Below are positions 35,975-44,842 of a stretch of 64,000 bases of DNA, in pieces. The translations under genes and the position numbers were made by a program. Under the pieces are notes generated by a model that searched no databases, was not told where the DNA came from, and saw nothing but the letters and a program-made list of their open reading frames with translations. Position 1 is the first letter of the stretch; each line of letters opens with the position of its first letter. Origin of the DNA: Arthrobacter sp. ES3-54 (lineage in GTDB: Bacteria; Actinomycetota; Actinomycetes; Actinomycetales; Micrococcaceae); assembly GCF_029504395.1 (NCBI RefSeq), contig NZ_JAQFIF010000010.1, positions 62,001 to 126,000 on the forward strand, given 5' to 3'.

Positions 35975-36634
35975 TCATGACTTCCTCAGTCCGCTCAACG
36001 GTTCCAGGGTCGCGTTCACCATGAGCACGGCGGGCGCCTGACCCTCCACATACGAGATGGCCGAGACCGAGCCCGGGCTGATGACGATCCGCTGGAAGTG
36101 GTCCAGATGGGTGCCAAGGGCGTGGGCAACGGCGGCCTTGATCGGATCGGCGTGGGAGAAGCACACGACGACGCCCCCGGCGTGAGCGGCGCACAGTGCC
36201 TCCAGCGTTCCGACCATTCGAGCTTGCATCTGCGCGAAGCTCTCCCCGTTCGGGAAGCGGAAGGCCGACGGGGTGTGCTGCACGGTCTGCCACTGCGGCA
36301 GGCCCGCCAATTCGGCGAGCGCGGCTCCGGTCCACTCGCCGAAGTCACACTCGATGAGGCCGGCGTTCTCATGAACCTCGAGCCCGGTGCAGACTGCCGT
36401 GGGCTCTGCAGTCTCGCGGGTGCGCTCCAACGGAGAGGAATAGATGGCATCGATGGGAAGACCCGCGAGCCGTTCCGCGACCCGTTCAGCCTGGGCCCGG
36501 CCCTGGCCTGAAAGGTGCAGTCCCGGGGCCCGCCCCGGCAGCACCGTCCCCGTCGTAGGTGTCTGCCCGTGGCGCACCAAAAGAATGAGCGTGGCCTGGG
36601 GTGCCGCGGGTGCCGACGGCGCTGCTGCAGTCAT
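35975..36634 (-). CDS. Histidine phosphatase family protein (MSMEG_4193 type)
   Basis: A 219-residue phosphoglycerate mutase-like phosphatase. The phosphorylated His lies in LILLVRHGQTPTTG, Arg in SSPLERTRETAEP, Glu in IECDFGEWTG and the second His in VVVCFSHADPIKAAVAHALG. ATG 36634 is chosen because the conserved part follows a short Ala/Pro-rich leader. With the SCO1664 kinase-like protein it forms a kinase-phosphatase pair of unknown substrate. Confidence 0.88.
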   Translation of the reverse strand: MTAAAPSAPAAPQATLILLVRHGQTPTTGTVLPGRAPGLHLSGQGRAQAERVAERLAGLPIDAIYSSPLERTRETAEPTAVCTGLEVHENAGLIECDFGEWTGAALAELAGLPQWQTVQHTPSAFRFPNGESFAQMQARMVGTLEALCAAHAGGVVVCFSHADPIKAAVAHALGTHLDHFQRIVISPGSVSAISYVEGQAPAVLMVNATLEPLSGLRKS

Positions 36635-36787
36635 CAGCACTAAGCGTAGCGGCAGGGGCCCCGCCCGAGCTTGCGAGGGGAGGGGGAGCCGCGCAGCGGT
36701 AACGCTCACCGCCTACCCCGGGCCCATGTGCAGGAATATTGGGAAATTCCCTCGATTCGCCGCACGCTCGAGGACTACCGTGGAGGG

Positions 36788-38176
36788 GTGAGTGATCGTC
36801 CCGATATCTTCACTGTTGGCGAACTGCGTTCAGCCGGCCATGTCTACAAGGACTTGCGCCACGAGGTCCGCGGCAACCTGCTAGCCGCCCTGACGGCCGG
36901 CCGTGATCCGTGGCCCGGGATGTTTGGTTTCGGCCGGACCGTCCTGCCCCAGCTCGAACGTGCTTTGATCGCCGGTCACGACGTCGTCCTGCTCGGCGAG
37001 CGGGGACAGGGCAAGACGCGGCTTCTGCGCACCTTGGCGGGGCTGCTCGACGAGTGGTCGCCGGTCATCGAGGGATCGGAACTGAACGAACACCCGTACG
37101 AACCGATCACGGAGCAGTCCCGAGCTCGTGTGCTCACCGAAGGTGACCGGCTGCGTGTGTCGTGGCGCCATCGATCGGAACGTTACGTCGAGAAGCTGGC
37201 TACCCCGGACACTTCCGTTGCCGACCTCATTGGCGACGTCGACCCCATGCGGGTGGCCGAGGGCCGCCGGCTCGGTGACCCGGAAACCATCCACTACGGT
37301 CTCGTGCCGCGATCCAACCGCGGGATCATCGCCATCAACGAACTGCCCGACCTCGCCGAGCGGATCCAGGTCGCAATGCTCAACGTGATGGAGGAGCGCG
37401 ATATCCAGATCCGCGGCTACGTGCTGCGGCTACCGCTGGACGTGCTCGTCGTCGCGTCCGCCAACCCGGAGGACTACACCAACCGCGGCAGGATCATCAC
37501 GCCCTTGAAGGACCGCTTCGGCGCCGAGATCCGAACGCACTATCCGATCGAGCTCGATGACGAGGTCGCAGTCATCCATCAGGAGGGGCGGTTGGTCGCC
37601 GACGTCCCGCCCGTCATCCTCGAGATCCTAGCCCGCTACACCCGCGCGCTGCGGCAATCCCCGGCCATCAACCAGACCTCCGGGGTTTCGGCGCGTTTCG
37701 CCATCGCGGGTGCCGAAACCGTCGCCGCGGCGGCCCTGCGCCGGGCCAGCATGCGCAGGGAGGACGAGGCAGTCGCGCGCATCGTCGACCTGGCGGCTGC
37801 GGTCGAGGTCCTCACGGGCAAGATCGAGTTCGAATCGGGGGAGGAAGGGCGTGAACAATCCGTCCTCGATCACCTCTTGCGCCTGGCTACTGCCGAAGCG
37901 GCGCGGGCGCACTTCCATGGCCTGGACCTCGGCCCCCTCGTTGCGGCGCTTGACGGCCACAGGACCGTGACCACAGGAGAACAAGTCACCGCGCGGGAGT
38001 TCCTCGAAAACCTCCCGACTCTTGACGGATCCGGCCTTTACGACGAGATCAGCGGGCGCCTGGCCGCCAAGAACGACGGGCAGCGCGCCGCCGCCATCGA
38101 ACTTGCATTGGAGGGTCTCTACCTCGCCCGGCGGATCTCCAAGGAATCCGACGACGAGGAAACGATCTACGGCTAG
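36788..38176 (+). CDS. MoxR/magnesium-chelatase-like AAA+ ATPase
   Basis: About 462 residues. Walker A GERGQGKT is at 70-77, Walker B and the arginine-rich AAA+ region run through GIIAINELPDLAERIQVAMLNVMEERDIQIRGY, and VLVVASANPEDYTNRGRIITPLKDRFGAEI is the sensor 1/Arg-finger part. The architecture matches the ChlI/MoxR branch. GTG 36788 gives the usual TVGELRSAGHV start; a GGAGG sits unusually close (3 nt). The next gene encodes a VWA-domain protein, the standard partner, so the pair likely remodels or inserts a cofactor into a client protein, which is not encoded nearby. Confidence 0.88.
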   Translation: MSDRPDIFTVGELRSAGHVYKDLRHEVRGNLLAALTAGRDPWPGMFGFGRTVLPQLERALIAGHDVVLLGERGQGKTRLLRTLAGLLDEWSPVIEGSELNEHPYEPITEQSRARVLTEGDRLRVSWRHRSERYVEKLATPDTSVADLIGDVDPMRVAEGRRLGDPETIHYGLVPRSNRGIIAINELPDLAERIQVAMLNVMEERDIQIRGYVLRLPLDVLVVASANPEDYTNRGRIITPLKDRFGAEIRTHYPIELDDEVAVIHQEGRLVADVPPVILEILARYTRALRQSPAINQTSGVSARFAIAGAETVAAAALRRASMRREDEAVARIVDLAAAVEVLTGKIEFESGEEGREQSVLDHLLRLATAEAARAHFHGLDLGPLVAALDGHRTVTTGEQVTAREFLENLPTLDGSGLYDEISGRLAAKNDGQRAAAIELALEGLYLARRISKESDDEETIYG

Positions 38177-38219
38177 GAACGACGTCGGCTGGAACATAGG
38201 GACAGGGATAGGCGGCATT

Positions 38220-40226
38220 ATGGTTGTCCACAACCACTCCTCCAGGTACGGCCGGTATCGGGGAGGACCCGATCCGCTCGCCCCGCCGGTGGACCTGGCG
38301 GAGGCGCTCGACGCGATGGCCGACGACGTCATGGCCGGGTACTCACCGAGGCACGCCCTGCAGGAGTACCTGCGGCGCGGCGGCCGCAACCATGAAGGGC
38401 TCGATGCCCTCGCCGGCCGCGTTCAACAGCGCCGGAGTGAACTGCTGAGCCGCCACCGGCTGGACGGCACCCTCAGCGAGGTCCAGAAGCTTCTCGACAC
38501 CGCCGTGCTGGAGGAGCGCAAACAACTCGCCCGCGACGTCACGATGGACGACACCGACCGCGCATTACGGGAGATGCAGCTACAGAACCTGCCCTCTTCC
38601 ACAGCGGCGGCGGTCAACGAACTCGCCTCCTACGACTGGCAGTCAAGCAGCGCACGGGAAGCCTATGAGCGGATCAAGGACCTGCTGGGCCGTGAGGTTC
38701 TCGACCAAAGGTTCGCCGGCATGAAGCAGGCGCTCAAGGACGCCACCGTTGAGGACCGCGCGGCAGTGAGCGAGATGCTGCGAGATCTCAACGATCTGCT
38801 CGGAAAACACCGGCGCGGCGAAGACACCGACGCGGACTTCCGAGAGTTCATGTCGCGGCACAACCACTTCTTTCCAGAGAATCCACAATCCGTCGAGGAG
38901 CTGGTCGACGCCCTCGCCCAGCGCGCGGCCGCGGCCCAGCGGCTCCTGCAATCCATGTCGCAGGAGCAGCGCGATGAGCTGATGCGCCTGTCCGCCCAAG
39001 CATTCGGTTCGCCCGAACTCATGGCTCAGCTCGATCAACTCGACTCCAGCCTGCGCGCCTTACGCCCCGGCGAGGACTGGACGGGCTCCGAACGCTTCGA
39101 GGGCCAGGAAGGACTCGGGCTAGGCGACGGCACCGGCGTACTCCAGGACATCGCCGAACTCGACGAACTGGCCGAACAGCTCTCCCAGTCCTATAGCGGG
39201 TCCCGCCTCGACGACCTGGATCTGGATGCCCTCGCCCGCCAACTCGGGCAGAGTGCCGCCGTGACGGCCCGTACCCTCGGGGAGATCGAGCGGGCCATGC
39301 AGGACGGCGGCTACCTGCGGCGCGATGCGGACAACGACCTCAAGCTGTCGCCGCAGGCCATGCGACGGCTCGGCAGGTCACTATTGCGCGACACCGCCAA
39401 GCAACTGTCCGGCCGGCAAGGGGGCCGCGACACGCGCGTCGCTGGGGCTGCCGGCGAGCAGACTGGCTCCAGCCGCCAGTGGGAGTTCGGCGACGCCGAG
39501 CCGTGGGACGTCACCCGCACCATGACAAACGCGATCCGCCGGACGATGGCCGACGGCGGTGACCCGAGCCGCGGGGTCCGCCTCGGTGTGGGCGACATCG
39601 AGGTGACGGAGACAGAGGCGCGCACCCAGGCCGCCGTCGCGCTGCTCGTCGATGTGTCGTTCTCGATGGCCGCCGAGGGCCGGTGGGTGCCAATGAAACG
39701 CACCGCCCTCGCCCTGCACCACCTCGTCTCAACCCGGTTCCGCGGGGATCGACTGCAGCTGATCACGTTCGGCCGCTACGCCCAGGCCATGGACATCGGT
39801 GAGCTCACGGCCCTGCCAGCCCTGCGGGAACAGGGGACCAATCTGCATCACGGCTTGCTGCTGGCGGGTCGATTCTTCCGCCAGCACCCGTCCATGCAGC
39901 CCGTCCTCCTCGTGGTGACCGACGGCGAGCCCACCGCGCACCTGCTGGCCGACGGCGAGACGTGGTTCGCCTGGCCTCCCGACACGGAAACCATCCGAGT
40001 CACGGTCGCCGAGCTCGACCGCCTCGGACGTGCCGGCACACAAGCCACGTTTTTCCGGCTCGGCGACGACCCAGGGCTCGAGCGGTTCGTCCAGCGCATG
40101 GTCCGCCGAATCGACGGCCGGGTGGTCGCGCCCGAGGCTGGAGATCTGGGGGCTGCCGTTGTGGGGGAGTACCTCCGCGCCCACTTCCGCGGCCGCCCGT
40201 ACGACGACGCCGACTGGGCATTCTAG
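38220..40226 (+). CDS. VWA domain-containing protein, partner of the AAA+ ATPase
   Basis: A 668-residue protein. The first about 450 residues are charged, helical and Gln-rich. A C-terminal von Willebrand A domain follows, with the metal-ion-dependent adhesion motif LLVDVSFSMAAEG (DxSxS), the conserved Thr in EQGTNLHHGL and the Asp in VVTDGEP. Gene order ATPase then VWA, 43 nt apart, is that of MoxR-VWA, RavA-ViaA and ChlI-ChlD pairs. Cytoplasmic; no signal or membrane segment seen. Confidence 0.9.
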   Translation: MVVHNHSSRYGRYRGGPDPLAPPVDLAEALDAMADDVMAGYSPRHALQEYLRRGGRNHEGLDALAGRVQQRRSELLSRHRLDGTLSEVQKLLDTAVLEERKQLARDVTMDDTDRALREMQLQNLPSSTAAAVNELASYDWQSSSAREAYERIKDLLGREVLDQRFAGMKQALKDATVEDRAAVSEMLRDLNDLLGKHRRGEDTDADFREFMSRHNHFFPENPQSVEELVDALAQRAAAAQRLLQSMSQEQRDELMRLSAQAFGSPELMAQLDQLDSSLRALRPGEDWTGSERFEGQEGLGLGDGTGVLQDIAELDELAEQLSQSYSGSRLDDLDLDALARQLGQSAAVTARTLGEIERAMQDGGYLRRDADNDLKLSPQAMRRLGRSLLRDTAKQLSGRQGGRDTRVAGAAGEQTGSSRQWEFGDAEPWDVTRTMTNAIRRTMADGGDPSRGVRLGVGDIEVTETEARTQAAVALLVDVSFSMAAEGRWVPMKRTALALHHLVSTRFRGDRLQLITFGRYAQAMDIGELTALPALREQGTNLHHGLLLAGRFFRQHPSMQPVLLVVTDGEPTAHLLADGETWFAWPPDTETIRVTVAELDRLGRAGTQATFFRLGDDPGLERFVQRMVRRIDGRVVAPEAGDLGAAVVGEYLRAHFRGRPYDDADWAF

Positions 40227-40596
40227 GCGGCCAGCGGAGATAACAGACGCAGAGATTTCAAAATTCGACCATCACGCGCCCCGCTTCAAGACCGTCCAAA
40301 CGTGACTGAAATGTCAAGGGCCAATATCGAACTGTCACGCCATTTCCCTAGTCACGGGACAAATGCCGGCCGTAAAGTGAGCGCCATCACTCACTTCAAA
40401 GTCTGGGGCCTCCATGCTGATTGGCCGAAAGCCCGCCGCCCCTCAGACAGCTGCGGCTTTCGCTGTGAGTGGCTCGAAGGGAGCGGTTTGATTCCTCTGC
40501 GGGAGGTGCACAGCGGCCACCGCGACTTTGGGCTGCGCCGATTCAGAATCGGCTGAGGTTGCCCTCAACAGAGCGAGACGATGGGAAAGGACAGCG
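40227..40596. promoter_or_regulatory. Spacer with a perfect palindrome
   Basis: No gene is supported in these 370 nt. At 40537-40553 lies GCCGATTC-a-GAATCGGC, 8-bp perfect arms around one base, 43 nt upstream of the next start codon. It could be an operator for that gene. Confidence 0.55.
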
Positions 40597-40983
40597 GTGA
40601 AGTACAGCAGAAATGATGAGTTTCCGACTCCGCTAAGCGCAGCCCGGGCCCGAACGGTCCTGGCCGACCACTTCAGAGCGCTGCGGTTCAGCGTCAAGGA
40701 TCTCCCGAATGGACTGGAGATCAGTGCGGGATCGGACTTCATATTCCGTCTTCTGGGCTTCCTGGCACCCAGGAGCATCCCCGTTGGCCTAACGGTTCAG
40801 CTCGAAAGACGCAGCGGCGGCACGACCGTGAAGGCTAGGGCTTCCGACAGGCTCGGGCGGTACCTGAGTGACCGGAAGTTTTCCGGCACGGAAGAGGCTT
40901 TAAACGGCAAGCTTGCGGCTCTGCTCAATGAATCGCGGACGGCCCTCGGAGTGGACGAACGCCGAAACGGGCCACCTAGCTAG
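40597..40983 (+). CDS. Hypothetical protein
   Basis: A 128-residue soluble protein with no family recognised. It begins VKYSRNDEFPTPLSAARARTVLADHFRALRFSVKDLPNGLEISAGSDF and shows an alternating strand/helix pattern (VGLTVQLERRSGGTTVKARASD). GTG 40597 follows AAAGGA at about 9 nt; a longer frame to 40528 has no ribosome site. The hydrophobic FRLLGFLAPRSIPVGLTVQL segment may be a membrane contact. The palindrome at 40537 lies just upstream. Confidence 0.6.
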   Translation: MKYSRNDEFPTPLSAARARTVLADHFRALRFSVKDLPNGLEISAGSDFIFRLLGFLAPRSIPVGLTVQLERRSGGTTVKARASDRLGRYLSDRKFSGTEEALNGKLAALLNESRTALGVDERRNGPPS

Positions 40984-41042
40984 GCTGAGACCTTCACCCG
41001 CCGCCGACCCGCGGCTGGGCACGAGCCTGAGCTCAGAGCCTC

Positions 41043-41702
41043 CTACTTATCCTGCTGTCGGCGAACCATCTCGGTGATCCAGGTGGGCGCGAACGGAGAC
41101 GTGCAGTTTGAGGGAGTCGGGTAGTCCTTGAGCACCTCCAGGCGCTCACCAATGTCCATTGCACGGGTGCGGTACCCGGCGTGCTCGATCCCGATCTGGG
41201 CCAGGCAGTGGTTCATCGCCCACTGCAGGCGGTCCGGGGCGTCTTTCATCTCCGCCTCGATGACGTCGAGGAGTCCGGTGAGGTCGAGCCCCTCGGGATT
41301 CTTCGCCACGCGTTCGGTGGTCAGGGCCCAGCCGGCACTCGCGACCACTGGATCCGGGTCCGCGAACCAGGCCACGCGCAGTTCTTCGGAGTGCGGGTTC
41401 TTCTTCACTACGTAGTTCACGAGCCAGTCGTGCACCTTGGGGGTGCGCGCCTTGCGCAACATGACGTCCAACTCGTCACGCTCGAACGCCTTCGGGCGAC
41501 AGATCAGGATCGACAGTAGTCTCGCCGCGGTGTCATCCGTCTCCCAAAGCTGGCGAGAGAGTTCCTGCTGCGTCTTCAGCCGCTTCGCAACCGCGCGTAG
41601 TTTGCCGAGGTTCACACCGTGATCGTCTCCGTGCTTCTCGTTCACCTCGCGTGCCCTCGGGTCCTCGAGACCGGCCAGTTCGGCCATGACCTCGGCCACC
41701 AT
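41043..41702 (-). CDS. DNA alkylation repair protein-like (AlkD/HEAT fold)
   Basis: A 219-residue all-helical protein. The KHGDDHGVNLGKLRAVAKRLKTQQELSRQLWETDDTAARLLSILIC opening and VHDWLVNYVVKK, VVASAGWALTTERV helices match HEAT-like AlkC/AlkD repair glycosylase families. The protein would act on alkylated bases. ATG 41702 is supported by GGAGG eight nt upstream; the frame stays open about 16 codons further, without a normal start codon. It stands alone. Confidence 0.75.
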   Translation of the reverse strand: MVAEVMAELAGLEDPRAREVNEKHGDDHGVNLGKLRAVAKRLKTQQELSRQLWETDDTAARLLSILICRPKAFERDELDVMLRKARTPKVHDWLVNYVVKKNPHSEELRVAWFADPDPVVASAGWALTTERVAKNPEGLDLTGLLDVIEAEMKDAPDRLQWAMNHCLAQIGIEHAGYRTRAMDIGERLEVLKDYPTPSNCTSPFAPTWITEMVRRQQDK

Positions 41703-41862
41703 CGTCTCGGCCTCCTTTGCCTCCTGTCCATCAATTGTGAGATTCAGCCTACTGGGGAAGCGCGCTCAACCGAGCGATCAGCAAGCGCATGGTCAAGAAA
41801 CGACAGGGGAGCAGAGAGGCCCGCCGAACATGATGGTCGGCGGGCCTCTCTAATGGTGGGCG

Positions 41863-42531
41863 TTAGCGCTGTCCGGAATCTCCTGGCGCCGGCGGGTACG
41901 TAGGGTACGGCTGCTGCGTCGGCTGCGCCTGGGGCGGGTACTGCCACTGCTGGGGCTGCGGCGGCTGGTAGGGCTGACCCTGGGTGTACGGGGATGGAGC
42001 CGGCCCTTGGGGTTGCTGTACCGGGGCATACGGCGGCTGCATGGGCATCCGGCCGTACGCGGCGGTCCCGTTCTCCGCCCGTGCCCTTGCCCGGGCTTCG
42101 ACGGCCCGGGCGGAAAAGAACCGCTGATGTCCGAGATATACGACGACGAAGAGGCCGACGGCGACGGAGAAGAAAGCAACTGCCGTCACGCCGGACGTCA
42201 GGCCTCGAATAAGGCCGTAGATGAGCGTCAGCAGGCCGCCGATGAGGAACCCGCCGGCGAACAGTGGCTTCCTCGATTCGGTCCAGATACTGGCGCCCAG
42301 GATCACGAGAGCCGAGACGAGCGCCGCAATGGTGACGTTGCGGTTGTAGTCGTGCATCGCGGACTGGTGGGCGTCGATGGCTGCCTGCCTGGCCGCGGTG
42401 TCGAGATTTACCAGCGATGACAGTTCAGGGGCTGGATAGAAGGTTGCGATGCCGAGGCCAACGAAGAGCACGATGATGATGCCCAGGCCGATCGAGTAAA
42501 GGACACGCAGGGATTTTTCGGTCATACCCAT
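41863..42531 (-). CDS. Membrane protein with Pro/Gln-rich tail
   Basis: About 222 residues with four hydrophobic segments (YSIGLGIIIVLFVGLGIATF, VTIAALVSALVILGASIW, PLFAGGFLIGGLLTLIYGL, VTAVAFFSVAVGLFVVVYLG). A cytoplasmic or external tail of about 70 residues follows, rich in Pro, Gln and Tyr (PPYAPVQQPQGPAPSPYTQG). Function unknown; such tails often mediate protein contacts in actinobacterial envelope proteins. Three close start codons (42546, 42531, 42525) cannot be told apart, since none has a strong ribosome site. Confidence 0.7.
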   Translation of the reverse strand: MGMTEKSLRVLYSIGLGIIIVLFVGLGIATFYPAPELSSLVNLDTAARQAAIDAHQSAMHDYNRNVTIAALVSALVILGASIWTESRKPLFAGGFLIGGLLTLIYGLIRGLTSGVTAVAFFSVAVGLFVVVYLGHQRFFSARAVEARARARAENGTAAYGRMPMQPPYAPVQQPQGPAPSPYTQGQPYQPPQPQQWQYPPQAQPTQQPYPTYPPAPGDSGQR

Positions 42532-42869
42532 ATCATGCGTAGGCATTCCGGCGGAGACGAGCAGGCGCGCCTCTGGTGACGGACATAATCGTCCAGATGG
42601 TCTGACGGGAATTTGGCCAAATCTGCAGTGTCGGACCGGTCCAGCCAGAGACTGGCGGCCATGCGCGCCCGGGCTGCGGTTCCCGATGAGCTCACCCGAC
42701 CACCCAGCCAGCATCGTTGCTGTCTGCAGACTGCCAAGGGTTGGGCTGGCAGAACATCAGCCCCTCTCGACTGATTATTATAACGCCGATAATCAACATT
42801 ATGTAAAGCTAGCTTTGTATGGCACTACGGGAGAGGTGCACAGCGCTCCCCTCCACCCGCGCATCCAAC
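42532..42869. other. Gene-free stretch with an AT-rich island
   Basis: No coding region is supported. An AT-rich island at about 42770-42830 is sharply unlike its surroundings. It contains GATTAT and ATAATC arms around tataacgccg, and the perfect 12-bp palindrome AAAGCTAGCTTT at 42805-42816. It looks like a promoter/operator that has lost its gene. Confidence 0.5.
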
Positions 42870-43190
42870 TCAGTACTGCATCCATAAGGGCCTCTCATCG
42901 CGTCCACTTGGGCGGCGTCCGGCCACGAGTCCGGTTATCAGCCCCGCAAACGCCGCGGGCAGTGCGAGTAAACCCCCAAGGTGCGGAATGAGACTGTCGG
43001 GCATGACGAGATCCGGCCAGCCGACCAGCAGCGCAGGTCCCGCGACGGCCAGGATCACCGGCCATCCCAGATCGCTCAGGCGCGCCCAGACGGCTGAGGC
43101 CGCCGAGACAACAGCTCCGGCGAAGATCAGCGCATGGCCCGGACCTTCCCTGGCGAACGACCCCGGGGTGTGGATGAGTGAGAACGTCAT
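42870..43190 (-). CDS. Possible small membrane protein
   Basis: A 106-residue frame starting MTFSLIHTPGSFAREG, with three hydrophobic stretches (ALIFAGAVVSAASAVW, GWPVILAVAGPALLVGW, LGGLLALPAAFAGLITGLVAG). The membrane-like pattern and an adequate start at 43190 support it; a frame extending to 43241 adds an unlikely Pro-rich leader. No family is recognised, and the surrounding region contains decayed genes, so it may also be a remnant. Confidence 0.4.
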   Translation of the reverse strand: MTFSLIHTPGSFAREGPGHALIFAGAVVSAASAVWARLSDLGWPVILAVAGPALLVGWPDLVMPDSLIPHLGGLLALPAAFAGLITGLVAGRRPSGRDERPLWMQY

Positions 43191-43302
43191 CGCCAATCCC
43201 GCATGGTGAGTACCAGGGAGGCCAGGCGGGCCAGGGTCCACATGGCGGCCTGTTGTCGCCGGCGGCGGATGCTCATGAGCCTAACCTACGCCCTGCCCGG
43301 CA

Positions 43303-43350
43303 CTGGGGCGCCTCTCCCCCGACCCATTCGCTCTTTGTGGTGTGATGCAG
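43303..43350. repeat. Diverged 48-bp direct repeat, copy 1
   Basis: Starts ctggggcgcc and ends gatgcag. It matches 44671-44718 at 39 of 48 positions by eye. Just after it is a small inverted repeat CTTCG-a-CGAAG. The rest of the 345-nt stretch 43191-43535 holds no supported gene. Confidence 0.65.
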
Positions 43351-43535
43351 ATGTGCTTCGACGAAGAAACCCCGGGAATCCAGCGAGTACGCCGGCGTAT
43401 TGGTTATTGGTTGGCCACCCAGGGCGTCAAGAACCAATGGCAGGGCTGGGGAGCAAGCGCAAAACGACGCCGTCAGGAAGCTCGTCCCGCTATCGGATGC
43501 CGAACGTTGGGCAAACCCGAAAGTCTGGCTACCGA

Positions 43536-44333
43536 CTAATTCCGAAGGAGGCGCTGTACTTGCCCTGCGTGCACGTCGCTCACCCATTCCCAGCCGGGCT
43601 TGGCCGACGGACCAATCCGCGGGTCGCTGGGATCCGTGCCGTCACGCAAGGCGAGCACGTACGCCCGATCCTGGTCGATCCGCGCACGCACCTGGTCAGC
43701 TCGGCCGACGGACCCGTGGCCCGGGACAACGACATCCACGTCGCCCGCCACGTCCTCGAGCAGCCGCAGCGCAGTGAGGTATTCCTCGATCGGGTCGCCG
43801 ATGCCATTCAGGTCGAGCATCGGAATCAGCACATCAGAGAGCATGTCGCCGGCGACGAGGACTCCCCGTTCCTCGATCAACAGCGCCGCATGCCCCGGGG
43901 CATGCGCATGATGCTCGATGATTCGGATCCCCGTGCCATGCCATGGAATCTGCGTCGTCTCGGCGGGCAGGCCTGTGATGAGGCCGAGCAGATCTAGGGA
44001 GACCTCCTCGGGGATGCCGGCGGCCTTCGCGACCGCATCCACCCCGCCCGACAGCCGATCCCCGGCGGTCGCCGCGCAGCGCGCGGTGCCGTAACGGGGC
44101 GCGGCGCCGAGCCCGGCGTGCCAGAGCAGGTGATCCCAGTGCGGATGCGTCGAGAAGCCTGCCACTACCGTGTGCCCCAATTCCGACAGGTCGCTCACGA
44201 GACAGCTCATTTCGTCCTCGTGCACCCCGGCGTCGATGAGCAGCACGCCAGCCCCGCCCTGCACGACAACGGCGTTGCTTTGGCAGAACTCGCTCTCGTG
44301 GATAAGCACACCGTCCGCGACCTGCGTCAGCAC
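43536..44333 (-). CDS. MBL-fold metallo-hydrolase
   Basis: A 265-residue metallo-beta-lactamase-fold protein. The metal motif FSTHPHWDHLLWHAG (HxHxDH) is near residue 62, with further ligands in HHAHAPGHAALLI, GDMLSD and PGHGSVG. Its GTG start overlaps the end of a small upstream frame by 7 nt. Class members hydrolyse lactams, lactones or thioesters; nothing nearby points to a substrate. It is bracketed by a diverged 48-bp direct repeat. Confidence 0.88.
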   Translation of the reverse strand: MLTQVADGVLIHESEFCQSNAVVVQGGAGVLLIDAGVHEDEMSCLVSDLSELGHTVVAGFSTHPHWDHLLWHAGLGAAPRYGTARCAATAGDRLSGGVDAVAKAAGIPEEVSLDLLGLITGLPAETTQIPWHGTGIRIIEHHAHAPGHAALLIEERGVLVAGDMLSDVLIPMLDLNGIGDPIEEYLTALRLLEDVAGDVDVVVPGHGSVGRADQVRARIDQDRAYVLALRDGTDPSDPRIGPSAKPGWEWVSDVHAGQVQRLLRN

Positions 44334-44494
44334 GCGCTGGGCCCCTTTACATCGCGACTGGCGTAGCGGTGCATCATGACACTGAGTGAAGTTCCCGCAT
44401 CGACGCTGATTACATGCTTGTCCGAAATGACATCGTCACCCATCGCGACACTCTCACGGTCAACGGAAAACCCGAGCTGCAGAGGCATCGTCAT
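44327..44494 (-). CDS. Small, probably truncated, hypothetical protein
   Basis: A 55-residue frame starting MTMPLQLGFSVDRESVAMGDDV, supported by GGGAG nine nt upstream. The N-terminus looks like a normal folded protein, but the C-terminus (MMHRYASRDVKGPSAC) breaks off abruptly at the MBL gene, whose start codon it overlaps. I read it as the 5' part of a longer gene that has been cut, still able to be translated. Confidence 0.4.
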   Translation of the reverse strand: MTMPLQLGFSVDRESVAMGDDVISDKHVISVDAGTSLSVMMHRYASRDVKGPSAC

Positions 44495-44670
44495 GCGGAA
44501 ATACTCCCCCGGTGACCCGCGGTGACGCAAGTAGCCGCGAGAACTCGCCGGTCACGAATCCGCCGGGGCACCACATGAATCGTTTTCCACACCACCGAGG
44601 GCTTCGAAACCGATCAACAGCCTGCGCGTCCTGCTCAGGACTCCGACCATACGGCCCTCTCCTAGCCCTT

Positions 44671-44743
44671 CTGGGGCGCCACTCCCCCGGCCTGGTCATT
44701 CTTTGTAGTGTCATGCAGCGGTTCCTGAATGCAGGAACCGCTG
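44671..44743. repeat. 48-bp direct repeat copy 2 with a 12-bp hairpin
   Basis: Copy 2 of the repeat lies at 44671-44718. It runs into a perfect hairpin with arms CAGCGGTTCCTG (44716-44727) and CAGGAACCGCTG (44732-44743) and loop aatg. The rest of 44495-44842 shows no supported gene. Confidence 0.65.
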
Positions 44744-44842
44744 GAATCAGGACTCGGACCGATTCATATTCCCGCTGCACTCTGCGTGCGTCGGCAGATG
44801 AATCAGCTGTTGATGAAGAGCCGGATTATGGGGCTGCGTCGA

